Origin: Dehalococcoidia bacterium SM23_28_2
GTDB taxonomy: Bacteria > Chloroflexota > Dehalococcoidia > SM23-28-2
Length of the DNA: 27,749 nucleotides
Direction: 5' to 3'
Assembly (NCBI GenBank): GCA_001303545.1
Contig: LJUA01000008.1
Coordinates: forward strand, 1-27,749
A program made the position numbers and the translations under genes. Position 1 is the stretch's first letter; the number at the start of each line of letters is the position of its first letter. A model generated the notes under the pieces. That model worked only from the letters and a program-made list of their open reading frames with translations, ran no database searches and was not told the origin of the DNA. Positions 13,622 to 20,623 of this stretch are shown here, piece after piece.

Positions 13622-15265
13622 ATGGCCCTTGTCGACGGTGGTGATCTGGTGGCCCGCTGCCTCAAGCAGGAGGGAGTGGATGCCATCTTCACCCTCTGCG
13701 GCGGCCACGTCCAGGCCATCTACGACGCCTGCATCGACGAGAACATCAAGGTGATCGACGTCCGCCACGAGCAGGCCGCCGGTCACGCCGCCGAGGGCTG
13801 GTCGCGGGCCACCCGCAAGTGCGGCGTGGCGGTGGTCACCGCCGGCCCCGGCGTCACCGACGTGGTCACCGCCGTGGCCAACGCCTACCAGAACCGCAGC
13901 CCGATGCTGGTCATCGGCGGCCGCAGCCCACTGATCGATTTCGAGAAGGGCGCCCTCCAGGAGATGGACCAGGTGGAGTTCCTGCGACCCCTCACAAAGT
14001 GGGCCCGCTGCCTGTACGACACCAAGCGCATCCCCGAGTATATGGCCATGGCCTTCCGCCATGCCCTTACCGGCCGCTACGGGCCCGTCTTCCTGGAGAT
14101 GCCCGCCGACGTTCTCTTCCGGCAGGTGGAGGAGGGCGAGGTCGCCTTCCCCACCAGTTACCGCCCCTGCGGGCGCGTCCAGGCCGACCCCGGCGTGATC
14201 CAGCAGGCGGCCCGTCTTCTGGCCTCCGCCCAGCAGCCGATGGTCATAGCTGGCAGCCTCGTCTACTGGTCGGCCGCCCACGATCGCCTGCGTCAGCTCA
14301 TCGAACGAATCCAGGCGCCCGTCTACCTCAACGCCATGGCTCGCGGCTCCATCCCCAGGGATCACCCGCTGTTCTTCTCCCGCACCCGCGGCGGTGCCCT
14401 GGCCCGCGCCGACGTCATCCTCGTCATCGGCACGCCCCTCGACTTCCGCCTGGCCTATGGCAAGCGCTTCAACCCCCAGGCCAAGGTCATCCAGGTGGAC
14501 ACAGACCCCACGGAGCTCGGCCGTAACCGCGACATCGACGTATGCGTCGAGGGCGATGCCGGCGCCGTGCTCGAGCAACTGCTGGCTGAACTGGTCGACG
14601 GCAGGCCCGACCACAGTGGCTGGCTCACGACTCTTCGAGAAGAGGAGGAGAAGACCCTCGCCGCTCGCCAGGAGTTCCTCAACTCCGATGCCGTCCCCAT
14701 CCACCCCCTGCGCCTGTGCAAGGAGATGGCCGCGTTCGTGGACGAGAGCACTATCGTCATCGGCGACGGCGGCGACATCGTCAACCTGGCCGCCCAGGTG
14801 CTGCCCATCAACCACCCCGGCCAGTGGTACGACCCCGGCCCCATGGGGACGCTGGGGGTGGGCACCGGCTTCGCCATGGCGGTGAAGACGGCTTTTCCCC
14901 AGAAGAAGGTCCTGATGGTCAACGGCGACGGCACCTTCGGCCTCAACGGCTTCGAATTCGACACCTTCGTCCGCTTCGACCTGCCCATCGTCTCCGTGGT
15001 GGGCAACGACCGTCAGTGGGGACAGATCGCCGTCGGCCAGCGGATGATGTACGGCCGCGACCGGGTCGTTGCCAGCATGCTGAGAGACAACGCCCGCTAC
15101 GACAAGGTGGTGGAAGGACTGGGCGGCCATGGCGAGTTCGTGGAGCGGCCCGAGGACATCCGCCCGGCTATAGAGCGGGCCTTCGCCTCGGGCAAGCCGG
15201 CCTGCGTCAACGTCATCACCGATCCCGAGCCACCGGGCGTCCGCGGCGGCTACCAGTTTATGTGA
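13622..15265 (+). CDS. ThDP-dependent lyase/decarboxylase of the acetolactate synthase / oxalyl-CoA decarboxylase / 2-hydroxyacyl-CoA lyase superfamily
   Basis: A 547-residue, three-domain ThDP enzyme. The pyrimidine-binding domain has the catalytic glutamate E50 in DVRHEQAAGHAAEG and the segment GALQEMDQVEFLRPLTKWA; the middle domain has GSLVYWS and IGTPLDFRLAYGKRFNP; the C-terminal domain has the ThDP-binding GDG (435-437) ending in N462-D463, so the usual NN is ND. No regulatory (ilvN-like) small subunit is present and no other branched-chain genes are near, which argues against a biosynthetic acetolactate synthase. The two upstream CoA-transferases make a 2-hydroxyacyl-CoA lyase or oxalyl-CoA decarboxylase role more attractive. 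The oxalyl-CoA decarboxylase Tyr-Glu pair is not obvious here; Leu-Gln-Glu is seen. ATG 13622 has an AAGGGAG ribosome-binding site. Confidence 0.85.
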   Translation: MALVDGGDLVARCLKQEGVDAIFTLCGGHVQAIYDACIDENIKVIDVRHEQAAGHAAEGWSRATRKCGVAVVTAGPGVTDVVTAVANAYQNRSPMLVIGGRSPLIDFEKGALQEMDQVEFLRPLTKWARCLYDTKRIPEYMAMAFRHALTGRYGPVFLEMPADVLFRQVEEGEVAFPTSYRPCGRVQADPGVIQQAARLLASAQQPMVIAGSLVYWSAAHDRLRQLIERIQAPVYLNAMARGSIPRDHPLFFSRTRGGALARADVILVIGTPLDFRLAYGKRFNPQAKVIQVDTDPTELGRNRDIDVCVEGDAGAVLEQLLAELVDGRPDHSGWLTTLREEEEKTLAARQEFLNSDAVPIHPLRLCKEMAAFVDESTIVIGDGGDIVNLAAQVLPINHPGQWYDPGPMGTLGVGTGFAMAVKTAFPQKKVLMVNGDGTFGLNGFEFDTFVRFDLPIVSVVGNDRQWGQIAVGQRMMYGRDRVVASMLRDNARYDKVVEGLGGHGEFVERPEDIRPAIERAFASGKPACVNVITDPEPPGVRGGYQFM

Positions 15266-15285
15266 CGCTGGGGGTCGGTGACAGT

Positions 15286-15316
15286 GCGGACTAGCACGCC
15301 ACAGGGCGCCGTCCGC
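15286..15316. other. Weak inverted repeat between convergent genes
   Basis: GCGGAC (15286-15291) and GTCCGC (15311-15316) are inverted repeats in the 60-nt gap between the convergent ThDP lyase and acyltransferase genes. It may help end transcription in both directions. The 6-bp stem with a long loop is weak evidence. Confidence 0.25.
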
Positions 15317-15325
15317 TCTTCGGCC

Positions 15326-16240
15326 CTAGTCCTCCTCGCCCGGCCACATATCGCGGAAGACGTACCACTGGTCGGGGTAGCGTCGAACGAAGCGCTCGAA
15401 GATGTCCACAAGCTGCTGGGTCACATCGCAGATATCCTGCTCGGCGTCCTTCTTCCGGTCGGAGAAGATAGGAGGGCTGGCATAGGCGATGAACCGATTG
15501 CCCGGCCGCCGCACGGCCACCCCGAAGACGATAGGGGCACCGCTCATGCGAGCCAGGCGCGCCGGGCCGGCCGGAAAGTAGGTGCGGTGGCCTAAGAAGC
15601 TCACCGGCACGCCGCCGTTGTCCTTGTAGCCTACGTCCACTATCAGAGCCACCATCTCCCCTCGGCGGAGGGCTCGCAGCAGGTGGAGGCCGGTTCCAGC
15701 CGTAGGTAGAAGGGACACCCCCATCTTCGCCCGGCAGGTCACGATCCAGTCCATCATGACTTTAGGCCGCAACTGCTCCATGACAGAGGTAATGCGAAAG
15801 CCTTTCAGCAAGACGAGAGAGCTGGCCACCTCGATGCTGCCCATGTGGGCGCTGGTGAAGATGACCCCCTTGCCGTACCGCAGCGCCTCGTCGAAGTGCT
15901 CATCGCCCTGCGTGGTTACCCGCTCCACGCGGTTCCTCGACCAGCCCTGCACGTGCAGCAGCTCGACGACGTACCTGCCGAAGTTGCGGAACGAGCTGCG
16001 CGCCAGGCGCTGAACCCTTTCGTCATCGGTGGAGCGGCCGAGCATGCGGGCGTAGTTCCGCAGAGCGCCCTCTCGCTTGCTGGTCCAGAGCCAGTAAAAG
16101 GCATCGGCGATGGGCAGAGAGATATGATACGCCAGGCTCAGAGGCACCATCTTGGCCAGAGCCACGTTCACCGGATACAGCCAGGACTCCAGGTGCCTAT
16201 TTTGGGACAGTGCAATCCGTTCTTCGACGTTGGCTGTCAT
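15326..16240 (-). CDS. LPLAT-superfamily (LpxL/HtrB/PatA-like) lipid acyltransferase
   Basis: A 304-residue membrane-associated acyltransferase of the lysophospholipid acyltransferase fold, which moves an acyl chain from acyl-ACP or acyl-CoA onto a glycolipid. The catalytic HX4E motif is H132-MGSI-E137 in GVIFTSAHMGSIEVAS. Later blocks include GEMVALIVDVGYKDNGG, VSFLGHRTYFPAGPARLA and a YPDQWYVFRDMWP ending typical of the family. No LPS or lipid A genes are near. In monoderm lineages the same fold is found in PatA-type glycolipid acyltransferases, which fits better if the host lacks an outer membrane. The ATG at 16240 has only a distant GGAAGG ahead of it. It is the last gene of a ketoacyl synthase-thioesterase-acyltransferase run on the minus strand. 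Confidence 0.85.
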   Translation of the reverse strand: MTANVEERIALSQNRHLESWLYPVNVALAKMVPLSLAYHISLPIADAFYWLWTSKREGALRNYARMLGRSTDDERVQRLARSSFRNFGRYVVELLHVQGWSRNRVERVTTQGDEHFDEALRYGKGVIFTSAHMGSIEVASSLVLLKGFRITSVMEQLRPKVMMDWIVTCRAKMGVSLLPTAGTGLHLLRALRRGEMVALIVDVGYKDNGGVPVSFLGHRTYFPAGPARLARMSGAPIVFGVAVRRPGNRFIAYASPPIFSDRKKDAEQDICDVTQQLVDIFERFVRRYPDQWYVFRDMWPGEED

Positions 16241-16292
16241 CTTTGCTTCAGCGCCCTTCCAAAACTAATTACTAACCGTTCCTGTCAAGTTC

Positions 16293-16754
16293 TCAGCTTT
16301 CCCGCGATGCAGGCCGCCCCTCGACGTATGTCTCCTCCAGCTCCCGTGCCATCTCCTCGGGCACCCGCATAAACAATCCATACGACTCGGCCATCAGCCT
16401 TCCTTCCTGGCTGTGGATCTCCCCTCGCAACTCCAGCCAGCGGCCGCGGTTGCGGATAACCTCCGCCGAGACCACCACCCTCTGATGCAACGGCAACGGC
16501 TGGCGGAATCTCACCTCCATCTTGCCGGTCATCGCCCAGACGCCGACCGCGTACATCGCCCAGCCCATAGCCTCGTCCAGAGCGGTTGCCACCAGGCCGC
16601 CGTGGACAACGCCGGGGTATCCTTGATGTTCTTCTTTGGGCACGAAATCAGCGATCGCCTTTTTCCCCTTCAAGTGAAAATCCAGCTTTAGACCGGCGGG
16701 ATTAAGGTCGCCGCAGCCGAAGCAGTACCGCCTAGCAGCATCTTGCGCTGACAC
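16293..16754 (-). CDS. Hotdog-fold thioesterase (PaaI/4HBT type)
   Basis: A 153-residue hotdog protein expected to hydrolyse acyl-CoA or acyl-ACP. It shows the N-terminal CFGCGDLNPAGLKLDF motif typical of one 4HBT subgroup and the active-site helix GVVHGGLVATALDEAMGWA, whose Asp/Glu pair is the usual catalytic spot. These are followed by the strand TGKMEVRFRQPLPL. The GTG start at 16754-16752 lies 3 nt after the stop of the ketoacyl synthase gene, with a GAGGAG site inside the end of that gene. Translation of the two is therefore probably coupled. The native substrate cannot be told; the operon suggests a fatty-acyl chain. Confidence 0.88.
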   Translation of the reverse strand: MSAQDAARRYCFGCGDLNPAGLKLDFHLKGKKAIADFVPKEEHQGYPGVVHGGLVATALDEAMGWAMYAVGVWAMTGKMEVRFRQPLPLHQRVVVSAEVIRNRGRWLELRGEIHSQEGRLMAESYGLFMRVPEEMARELEETYVEGRPASRES

Positions 16755-16757
16755 GCC

Positions 16758-17996
16758 CTACTCCTCGCAGGCCCTGAAAACCGCCACCGCGTTCTGCCCA
16801 CCGAAGCCGAAGCCGTTAGCCATCGCCGCCCGCACCGGCGCCCGCCGGGCCACGTTGGGCACATAGTCTAGGTCGCACTGGGGGTCCGGCGTCTCCAGAT
16901 TGATGGTCGGCGGGATGATGCCGTCGCGGATGGCCAGCGCGCAGGCAATAGTCGAGATCGACCCCGCAGCGCCCATCAGGTGCCCCACCATCGACTTGGG
17001 CGAGCTGATCGAAACCTTGTATGCGTGATCCCCGAAGACCTTCTTAATACTGACGGTCTCCGAAACGTCGTTCAAGGGGGTACCCGTGCCGTGAGCACAG
17101 ATGTAGTCGATGTCTTCCGGGCCCAGGCCGGCCGACTGGAGGGCGCGACTCATGGCCAGGGCCGCCCCTTCGCCAGCCGGATCGGGAGCAGTGACGTGGT
17201 AGGCGTCGGCGGTTAAGCTCCCTCCCACTATCTCAGTATAGATCGGCACGCCCCGCCGCTTGGCATCCTCATAGCGCTCCAAGATCACCACCCCCCCTCC
17301 CTCACCGGGGACGAAGCCGTCGCGATGCAGGTCGAAGGGGCGGCAGGCCTTCTGGGGCTCGCCGTTGCGAGTGGACAGCGCTCTCATGTTGCAGAGGGCA
17401 GCGAAGACCACGGGGATGAGAGCCGACTCCGAACTGCCGGCGATGACCGCCTCCGCCTCCCCTGTGTCGATGAGTCGCTTGGCCTCGACCAAGGCATAGA
17501 CGCCGCTGGCACAGGCGGCGATGGAGCTGATGACCGGCCCGCGGATGCCCCATAGCATCGATACCTGACAGGAGCCCATGTTGGGGATCAGGGCAGGTAT
17601 CAGCAAAGGGCTCACGCGATTGGGGCCCTTGGTAAGGAAGACCCTTTCTCCCTCCACCACATCGGGCATGCCGCCGCCGCCGGTGTTCATCACCACGCCC
17701 ACCGAGTCTCGGTTGTGGTCGTCGATGGTCAGGCGGGCGTCAGCGAGGGCCATCTTGGTGGCAGCCACCGCGAACTGGACAAAGCGGGAGGTGCGGCGAG
17801 CGGTCTTGGCGTCCATATACTGGACGGGGTCAAAGCCCTTCACCTCGCCGGCAATTCGACAACTGTAAGGGCTGGCATCGAAGGTGCTAACCGGACCCAC
17901 GCCGGAGACGCCCTGGGTCAGGTTGCGCCAGAACTCCTCCACCGTAAGGCCGTTGGGGCTTATTACCCCGATGCCGGTGACCACCACTCGACTCAA
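16758..17996 (-). CDS. fabF: Beta-ketoacyl-ACP synthase II-like condensing enzyme
   Basis: Condensing enzyme that extends acyl chains with malonyl-ACP. The Cys-His-His triad is visible: AACASGVYALVEA (Cys), CAHGTGTPLNDVSE (His) and SPKSMVGHLMGAAG (His), plus GFVPGEGGGVVILE and the C-terminal NGFGFGGQNAV. The start is uncertain. A TTG at 17996-17994 gives MSRVVVTGIGVISPNG, 412 residues, which matches the normal FabF length and start, and has GGAG 8 nt ahead. A GTG at 18065 would add 23 residues of non-family sequence. No acyl carrier protein, FabG or FabD is next to it, so it may be a paralogue serving the adjacent thioesterase and acyltransferase rather than the main fatty-acid synthase. Confidence 0.9.
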   Translation of the reverse strand: MSRVVVTGIGVISPNGLTVEEFWRNLTQGVSGVGPVSTFDASPYSCRIAGEVKGFDPVQYMDAKTARRTSRFVQFAVAATKMALADARLTIDDHNRDSVGVVMNTGGGGMPDVVEGERVFLTKGPNRVSPLLIPALIPNMGSCQVSMLWGIRGPVISSIAACASGVYALVEAKRLIDTGEAEAVIAGSSESALIPVVFAALCNMRALSTRNGEPQKACRPFDLHRDGFVPGEGGGVVILERYEDAKRRGVPIYTEIVGGSLTADAYHVTAPDPAGEGAALAMSRALQSAGLGPEDIDYICAHGTGTPLNDVSETVSIKKVFGDHAYKVSISSPKSMVGHLMGAAGSISTIACALAIRDGIIPPTINLETPDPQCDLDYVPNVARRAPVRAAMANGFGFGGQNAVAVFRACEE

Positions 17997-18156
17997 TATG
18001 TCAGCTCCGCCTCGCCTGCCACCAAGCTGATGATCCTTCTCTAAGGCTTCGATGGCCTTGGTCACACTCTAGATTCCCCTACCGTTTGATGCAAGGCTCC
18101 CGACATGAATGACACAAAAAGGCCGAACTGTCAATTACGCGTTGCCGCCCCTTTGG

Positions 18157-18165
18157 TGGTATAAT
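18157..18165 (+). promoter_or_regulatory. Extended -10 promoter of the LysR gene
   Basis: TGgTATAAT at 18157-18165 is a consensus extended -10 element about 80 nt before the LysR start codon. No clear -35 box is seen. On the opposite strand a perfect TTGACA (18134-18129) points toward the ketoacyl synthase gene, but its -10 is poor. Confidence 0.55.
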
Positions 18166-18245
18166 CTGCTCAACGGTTCCCGAATCGCCGCCATAGAGCA
18201 AGCCAATAGGCTCACCGCCAGAAGGCAGGTTTGAGGAGGAGGAGC

Positions 18246-19160
18246 TTGGACTTCGGTCAGTTGGAAGCTTTCGTTCAGGTGGCGGCCCACCGCAGCTTCA
18301 GCCGAGCAGCCGAGGAGCTTCAGCTGACCCAGCCTTCTATCACCGCTCGTATAAAGGCCCTGGAACGTGAACTGGGCGACGAGGTGTTCGAGCGCAGCAG
18401 CCGCGGCGTGCGCCTGACAAACGCTGGCATCATCTTCCTTCCCCACGCCGAACGCATGCTTCAGATGCTACGGGAGGCTAAGGGAAGCGTAGAGGAAATC
18501 CGCAGCGTCCAGGCGGGCACCCTCCGCCTGGGCTCCGCTCTCACTGTCAGCACCTACGTCCTGCCCCGCATCCTGCGCACCTTCTACTCTCACTACCCCG
18601 GTGTGGAGGTGATAGTGTACACCGGCCGGTCGGAGGAGATGCTGAATCTAGTGCTTACTGACGAGGTTCACGTGGGACTAGTGCGCTCTCTCATACACCC
18701 CGATGTGGAGACCATCGACCTCTACGAGGACGATGTGATCCTGGTCACCAACCCCGATCATCCCTTCGCCGCCAACCACCAGGCCATGATCGAGGAGGTG
18801 GCCAGGCAGTCGGTCATCCTCGCCGACCGCGGCTCCAGCTATTACGGCCTAATCAACAACTTCTTTCGGCAGGCCGGTGTTGTGCCCAATGTGGTCATGG
18901 AGCTGGATAGCATGGAGGCCACCAAGCGGATGGTGGAGGAAGGGCTGGGGATCGCCCTCCTGCCCCGGGTGTGCCTGGAGCGCGAGCTGAATCTGGGCCT
19001 GCTGGCCGAGGTGACTATCACCAACGCGCCGGCCATCAACCGCCAGATCGCCCTCATCTACCGCAGGAGCCGCAGGCGAGCCCGCACCGTCCAGGCCTTC
19101 CTGGAAGTGCTCCTGTCCATCTACAGCGAAGGGCTACCTGGCGAGGCGACGGGCGGGTAG
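18246..19160 (+). CDS. LysR-family transcriptional regulator
   Basis: A 304-residue LysR-type regulator. The N-terminal winged helix-turn-helix is clear: LEAFVQVAAHRSFSRAAEEL, QLTQPSITARIKALE and RLTNAG. The effector-binding domain follows from about residue 90 (GTLRLGSALTVSTYVLPRIL) and ends with an arginine-rich IYRRSRRRARTVQAFLE. The TTG at 18246 is chosen because GGAGG precedes it by 6 nt and the protein then starts MDFGQLEAF, as in the family; the TTG at 18231 lies in front of the ribosome-binding site. It is divergent from the ketoacyl synthase operon, the usual layout for a LysR protein and its target, so that operon is the first candidate for regulation. Effector unknown. Confidence 0.93.
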   Translation: MDFGQLEAFVQVAAHRSFSRAAEELQLTQPSITARIKALERELGDEVFERSSRGVRLTNAGIIFLPHAERMLQMLREAKGSVEEIRSVQAGTLRLGSALTVSTYVLPRILRTFYSHYPGVEVIVYTGRSEEMLNLVLTDEVHVGLVRSLIHPDVETIDLYEDDVILVTNPDHPFAANHQAMIEEVARQSVILADRGSSYYGLINNFFRQAGVVPNVVMELDSMEATKRMVEEGLGIALLPRVCLERELNLGLLAEVTITNAPAINRQIALIYRRSRRRARTVQAFLEVLLSIYSEGLPGEATGG

Positions 19161-19168
19161 CCCGCCCG
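19150..19168. terminator. Shared hairpin between convergent LysR and nfo genes
   Basis: CGGGCGGG (19150-19157) and CCCGCCCG (19161-19168) form a perfect 8-bp GC stem. The 3-nt loop is exactly the LysR stop codon TAG, and the stem ends one base before the nfo stop. It probably insulates both genes. No T run follows on either side, so efficient intrinsic termination is not certain. Confidence 0.5.
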
Positions 19169-20032
19169 CTAGGCCGCCGCCGCCGCTATCTCCTTGAGGC
19201 GATCCACGTTTTCCTTGTCCGGCCCTTCCGGCTTCTTGCCCTCCTTGGGGAAGCCGGGCACCTCCAACAGGAAGGGCTGATCGCGGAAGGCGGGATGAGC
19301 CATGATCACCTCGAACCCCGCCCGGCCGATGTGGCCCTCGCCGATGTTCTCGTGGCGGTCGACGCCGCCGCTCAGGGGGCACTTGGAGTCATTGGCATGG
19401 ATAGCCACCAGGTGGGCTAGCCCCACCTCTCGATCCAATTCGTCCACGGTCGCCGCCAGCCCGTCTGCCGTCGCCACGTCATAGCCGGCTGAAAAGGCAT
19501 GCTGAGTGTCGAAGCAGACCTTCAGGCGCGGGCTGGCCACCTCCTTCATGATCTCCCCAAGCTCGCTGAACCTGCGGCCAACGCTGTCGCCCATGCCCGC
19601 ACTGTTCTCCAGGATGAGCCAGCTATCCTCAGGCGTCTCAGCCAGCACACGACGAACTGAATCGACGATCTGGCCGAACACCGCCTCATAGCCCGCTCCT
19701 CGATGGCTGCCGATGTGGAAGATGACACCCTTGGCTCCAATAGCCGAGTTGAGCACCATGTCGGCGATGAGAGCGTCCTCGGACTTGATGAGATTCTCAG
19801 GGTTGCTGGTGGCCAGGTTCACCAGGTACACGCCATGGATGAACACCGGCCAGATGTCGGCCGCCGCCGCCTGCTCCCGAAAGGCCTCCGCCTCCCCAAG
19901 AGAGTGAGCCTTTCGCCGCCAGCTCTGAGGAGGCGAGCCGAAGATCTGGATGGTCTCCGCCCCCATGGCCTGCGCCCGTTCGATGCCCTTTTCCAGCCCT
20001 CCGGCTGTAGAAACGTGAGCGCCGATCCTCAT
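19169..20032 (-). CDS. nfo: Deoxyribonuclease IV (endonuclease IV, AP endonuclease family 2)
   Basis: Zinc-dependent enzyme that cuts DNA on the 5' side of abasic sites in base-excision repair. The 287-residue protein carries the AP endonuclease 2 signatures in order: MRIGAHVSTAGGL, QIFGSPPQSW, FHIGSHRGAG, LILENSAGMG, VCFDTQHAFSAGYD, AIHANDSKCPLSGGVDRHENIGEGHIG and LLEVPGF. These include the metal-binding His, Glu and Asp residues. ATG 20032 has a strong AAGGAGG ribosome-binding site and a good promoter 40 nt upstream. Together with mutM and polA, it means three base-excision repair enzymes lie within 15 kb, though not in one operon. Confidence 0.97.
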   Translation of the reverse strand: MRIGAHVSTAGGLEKGIERAQAMGAETIQIFGSPPQSWRRKAHSLGEAEAFREQAAAADIWPVFIHGVYLVNLATSNPENLIKSEDALIADMVLNSAIGAKGVIFHIGSHRGAGYEAVFGQIVDSVRRVLAETPEDSWLILENSAGMGDSVGRRFSELGEIMKEVASPRLKVCFDTQHAFSAGYDVATADGLAATVDELDREVGLAHLVAIHANDSKCPLSGGVDRHENIGEGHIGRAGFEVIMAHPAFRDQPFLLEVPGFPKEGKKPEGPDKENVDRLKEIAAAAA

Positions 20033-20073
20033 TCCGCCTCCTTACCCTTAGCTCAGCGATACCGCCCAGGTCT

Positions 20074-20101
20074 ATTATATGCACCAGTGACGGCCTGCCA
20101 A
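20074..20101 (-). promoter_or_regulatory. Sigma-70-type promoter of nfo
   Basis: On the minus strand TTGGCA (20101-20096), a 16-nt spacer and TATAAT (20079-20074) place the start near 20067, about 35 nt before the nfo ATG. Confidence 0.7.
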
Positions 20102-20212
20102 AGCCGCGACCCCAGAGCAACTGTCATAAGACAGACCCTCTTACCTAGACCCCCCCGACAACGCCATTGTAAAATAGCGATATCGGGGCAAGCGTCGGAG
20201 AGAACGTCCACC

Positions 20213-20623
20213 ATGCCGGACAGGCTACAGCAGGAGATCGAGGAGATCCTCGGCAAGTATAAGAGGTTCCCCATCAGAGAACCCCTCTGGCGCCGCATCC
20301 GTCGCAGGCTGTCCCGTTGGCTCAGCAGCGTGGGTCAGCACCTGCCGCGTATTACCGTCGGCCGGGTGATGCTGCTGGGTGCGGCCATCATCATAGTGGC
20401 CTATTTCGTCGGCTTCGGCAGCGATTCCGTCACCCGCTCGCTGATCGTCGCCGGCCTGATCATCTTCGCAGGGGCGTTCATCTTCTCCCTGCGCCGGCGG
20501 CCCCAATATCACGTGGAGAAGCGCTGGCGAGGCCGGACAGTGGACATCGATGAGCCAGGCGTGGGCCAGCGCCTGCGCTCGTGGTGGGATCGCTGGCGCT
20601 CACGGGGGCAAACTCATCGCTAG
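20213..20623 (+). CDS. Small membrane protein of unknown function
   Basis: A 136-residue protein I do not recognise. It has a charged N-terminal part with a short amphipathic helix (DRLQQEIEEILGKYKRF), then two predicted membrane helices, GRVMLLGAAIIIVAYFVGF and SLIVAGLIIFAGAFIF, joined by a short hydrophilic turn. A basic, tryptophan-rich tail (KRWRGRTVDI ... RSWWDRWRSRGQ) follows. Such a layout suggests a small inner-membrane protein with cytoplasmic ends. The ATG at 20213 is chosen; a GGAGA lies 12 nt ahead. The coding frame is supported by its position between a clear regulatory gap and the overlapping peptidase gene. A 5-bp palindrome CTGTC-ataa-GACAG (20121-20134) lies upstream and might be an operator. 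Confidence 0.7.
   Translation: MPDRLQQEIEEILGKYKRFPIREPLWRRIRRRLSRWLSSVGQHLPRITVGRVMLLGAAIIIVAYFVGFGSDSVTRSLIVAGLIIFAGAFIFSLRRRPQYHVEKRWRGRTVDIDEPGVGQRLRSWWDRWRSRGQTHR

Noticed and set aside
13604..15130. 508-codon open frame on the minus strand opposite the ThDP lyase
   Set aside because: Composition-driven shadow of a clear plus-strand gene; the protein is Gly/Ala/His/Asp-rich without known motifs and has no ribosome-binding site or promoter.
13622..15265. Acetolactate synthase of branched-chain amino-acid synthesis
   Set aside because: No ilvN, ilvC or ilvD nearby, variant motifs, and CoA-transferase neighbours; kept only as one member of the superfamily call.
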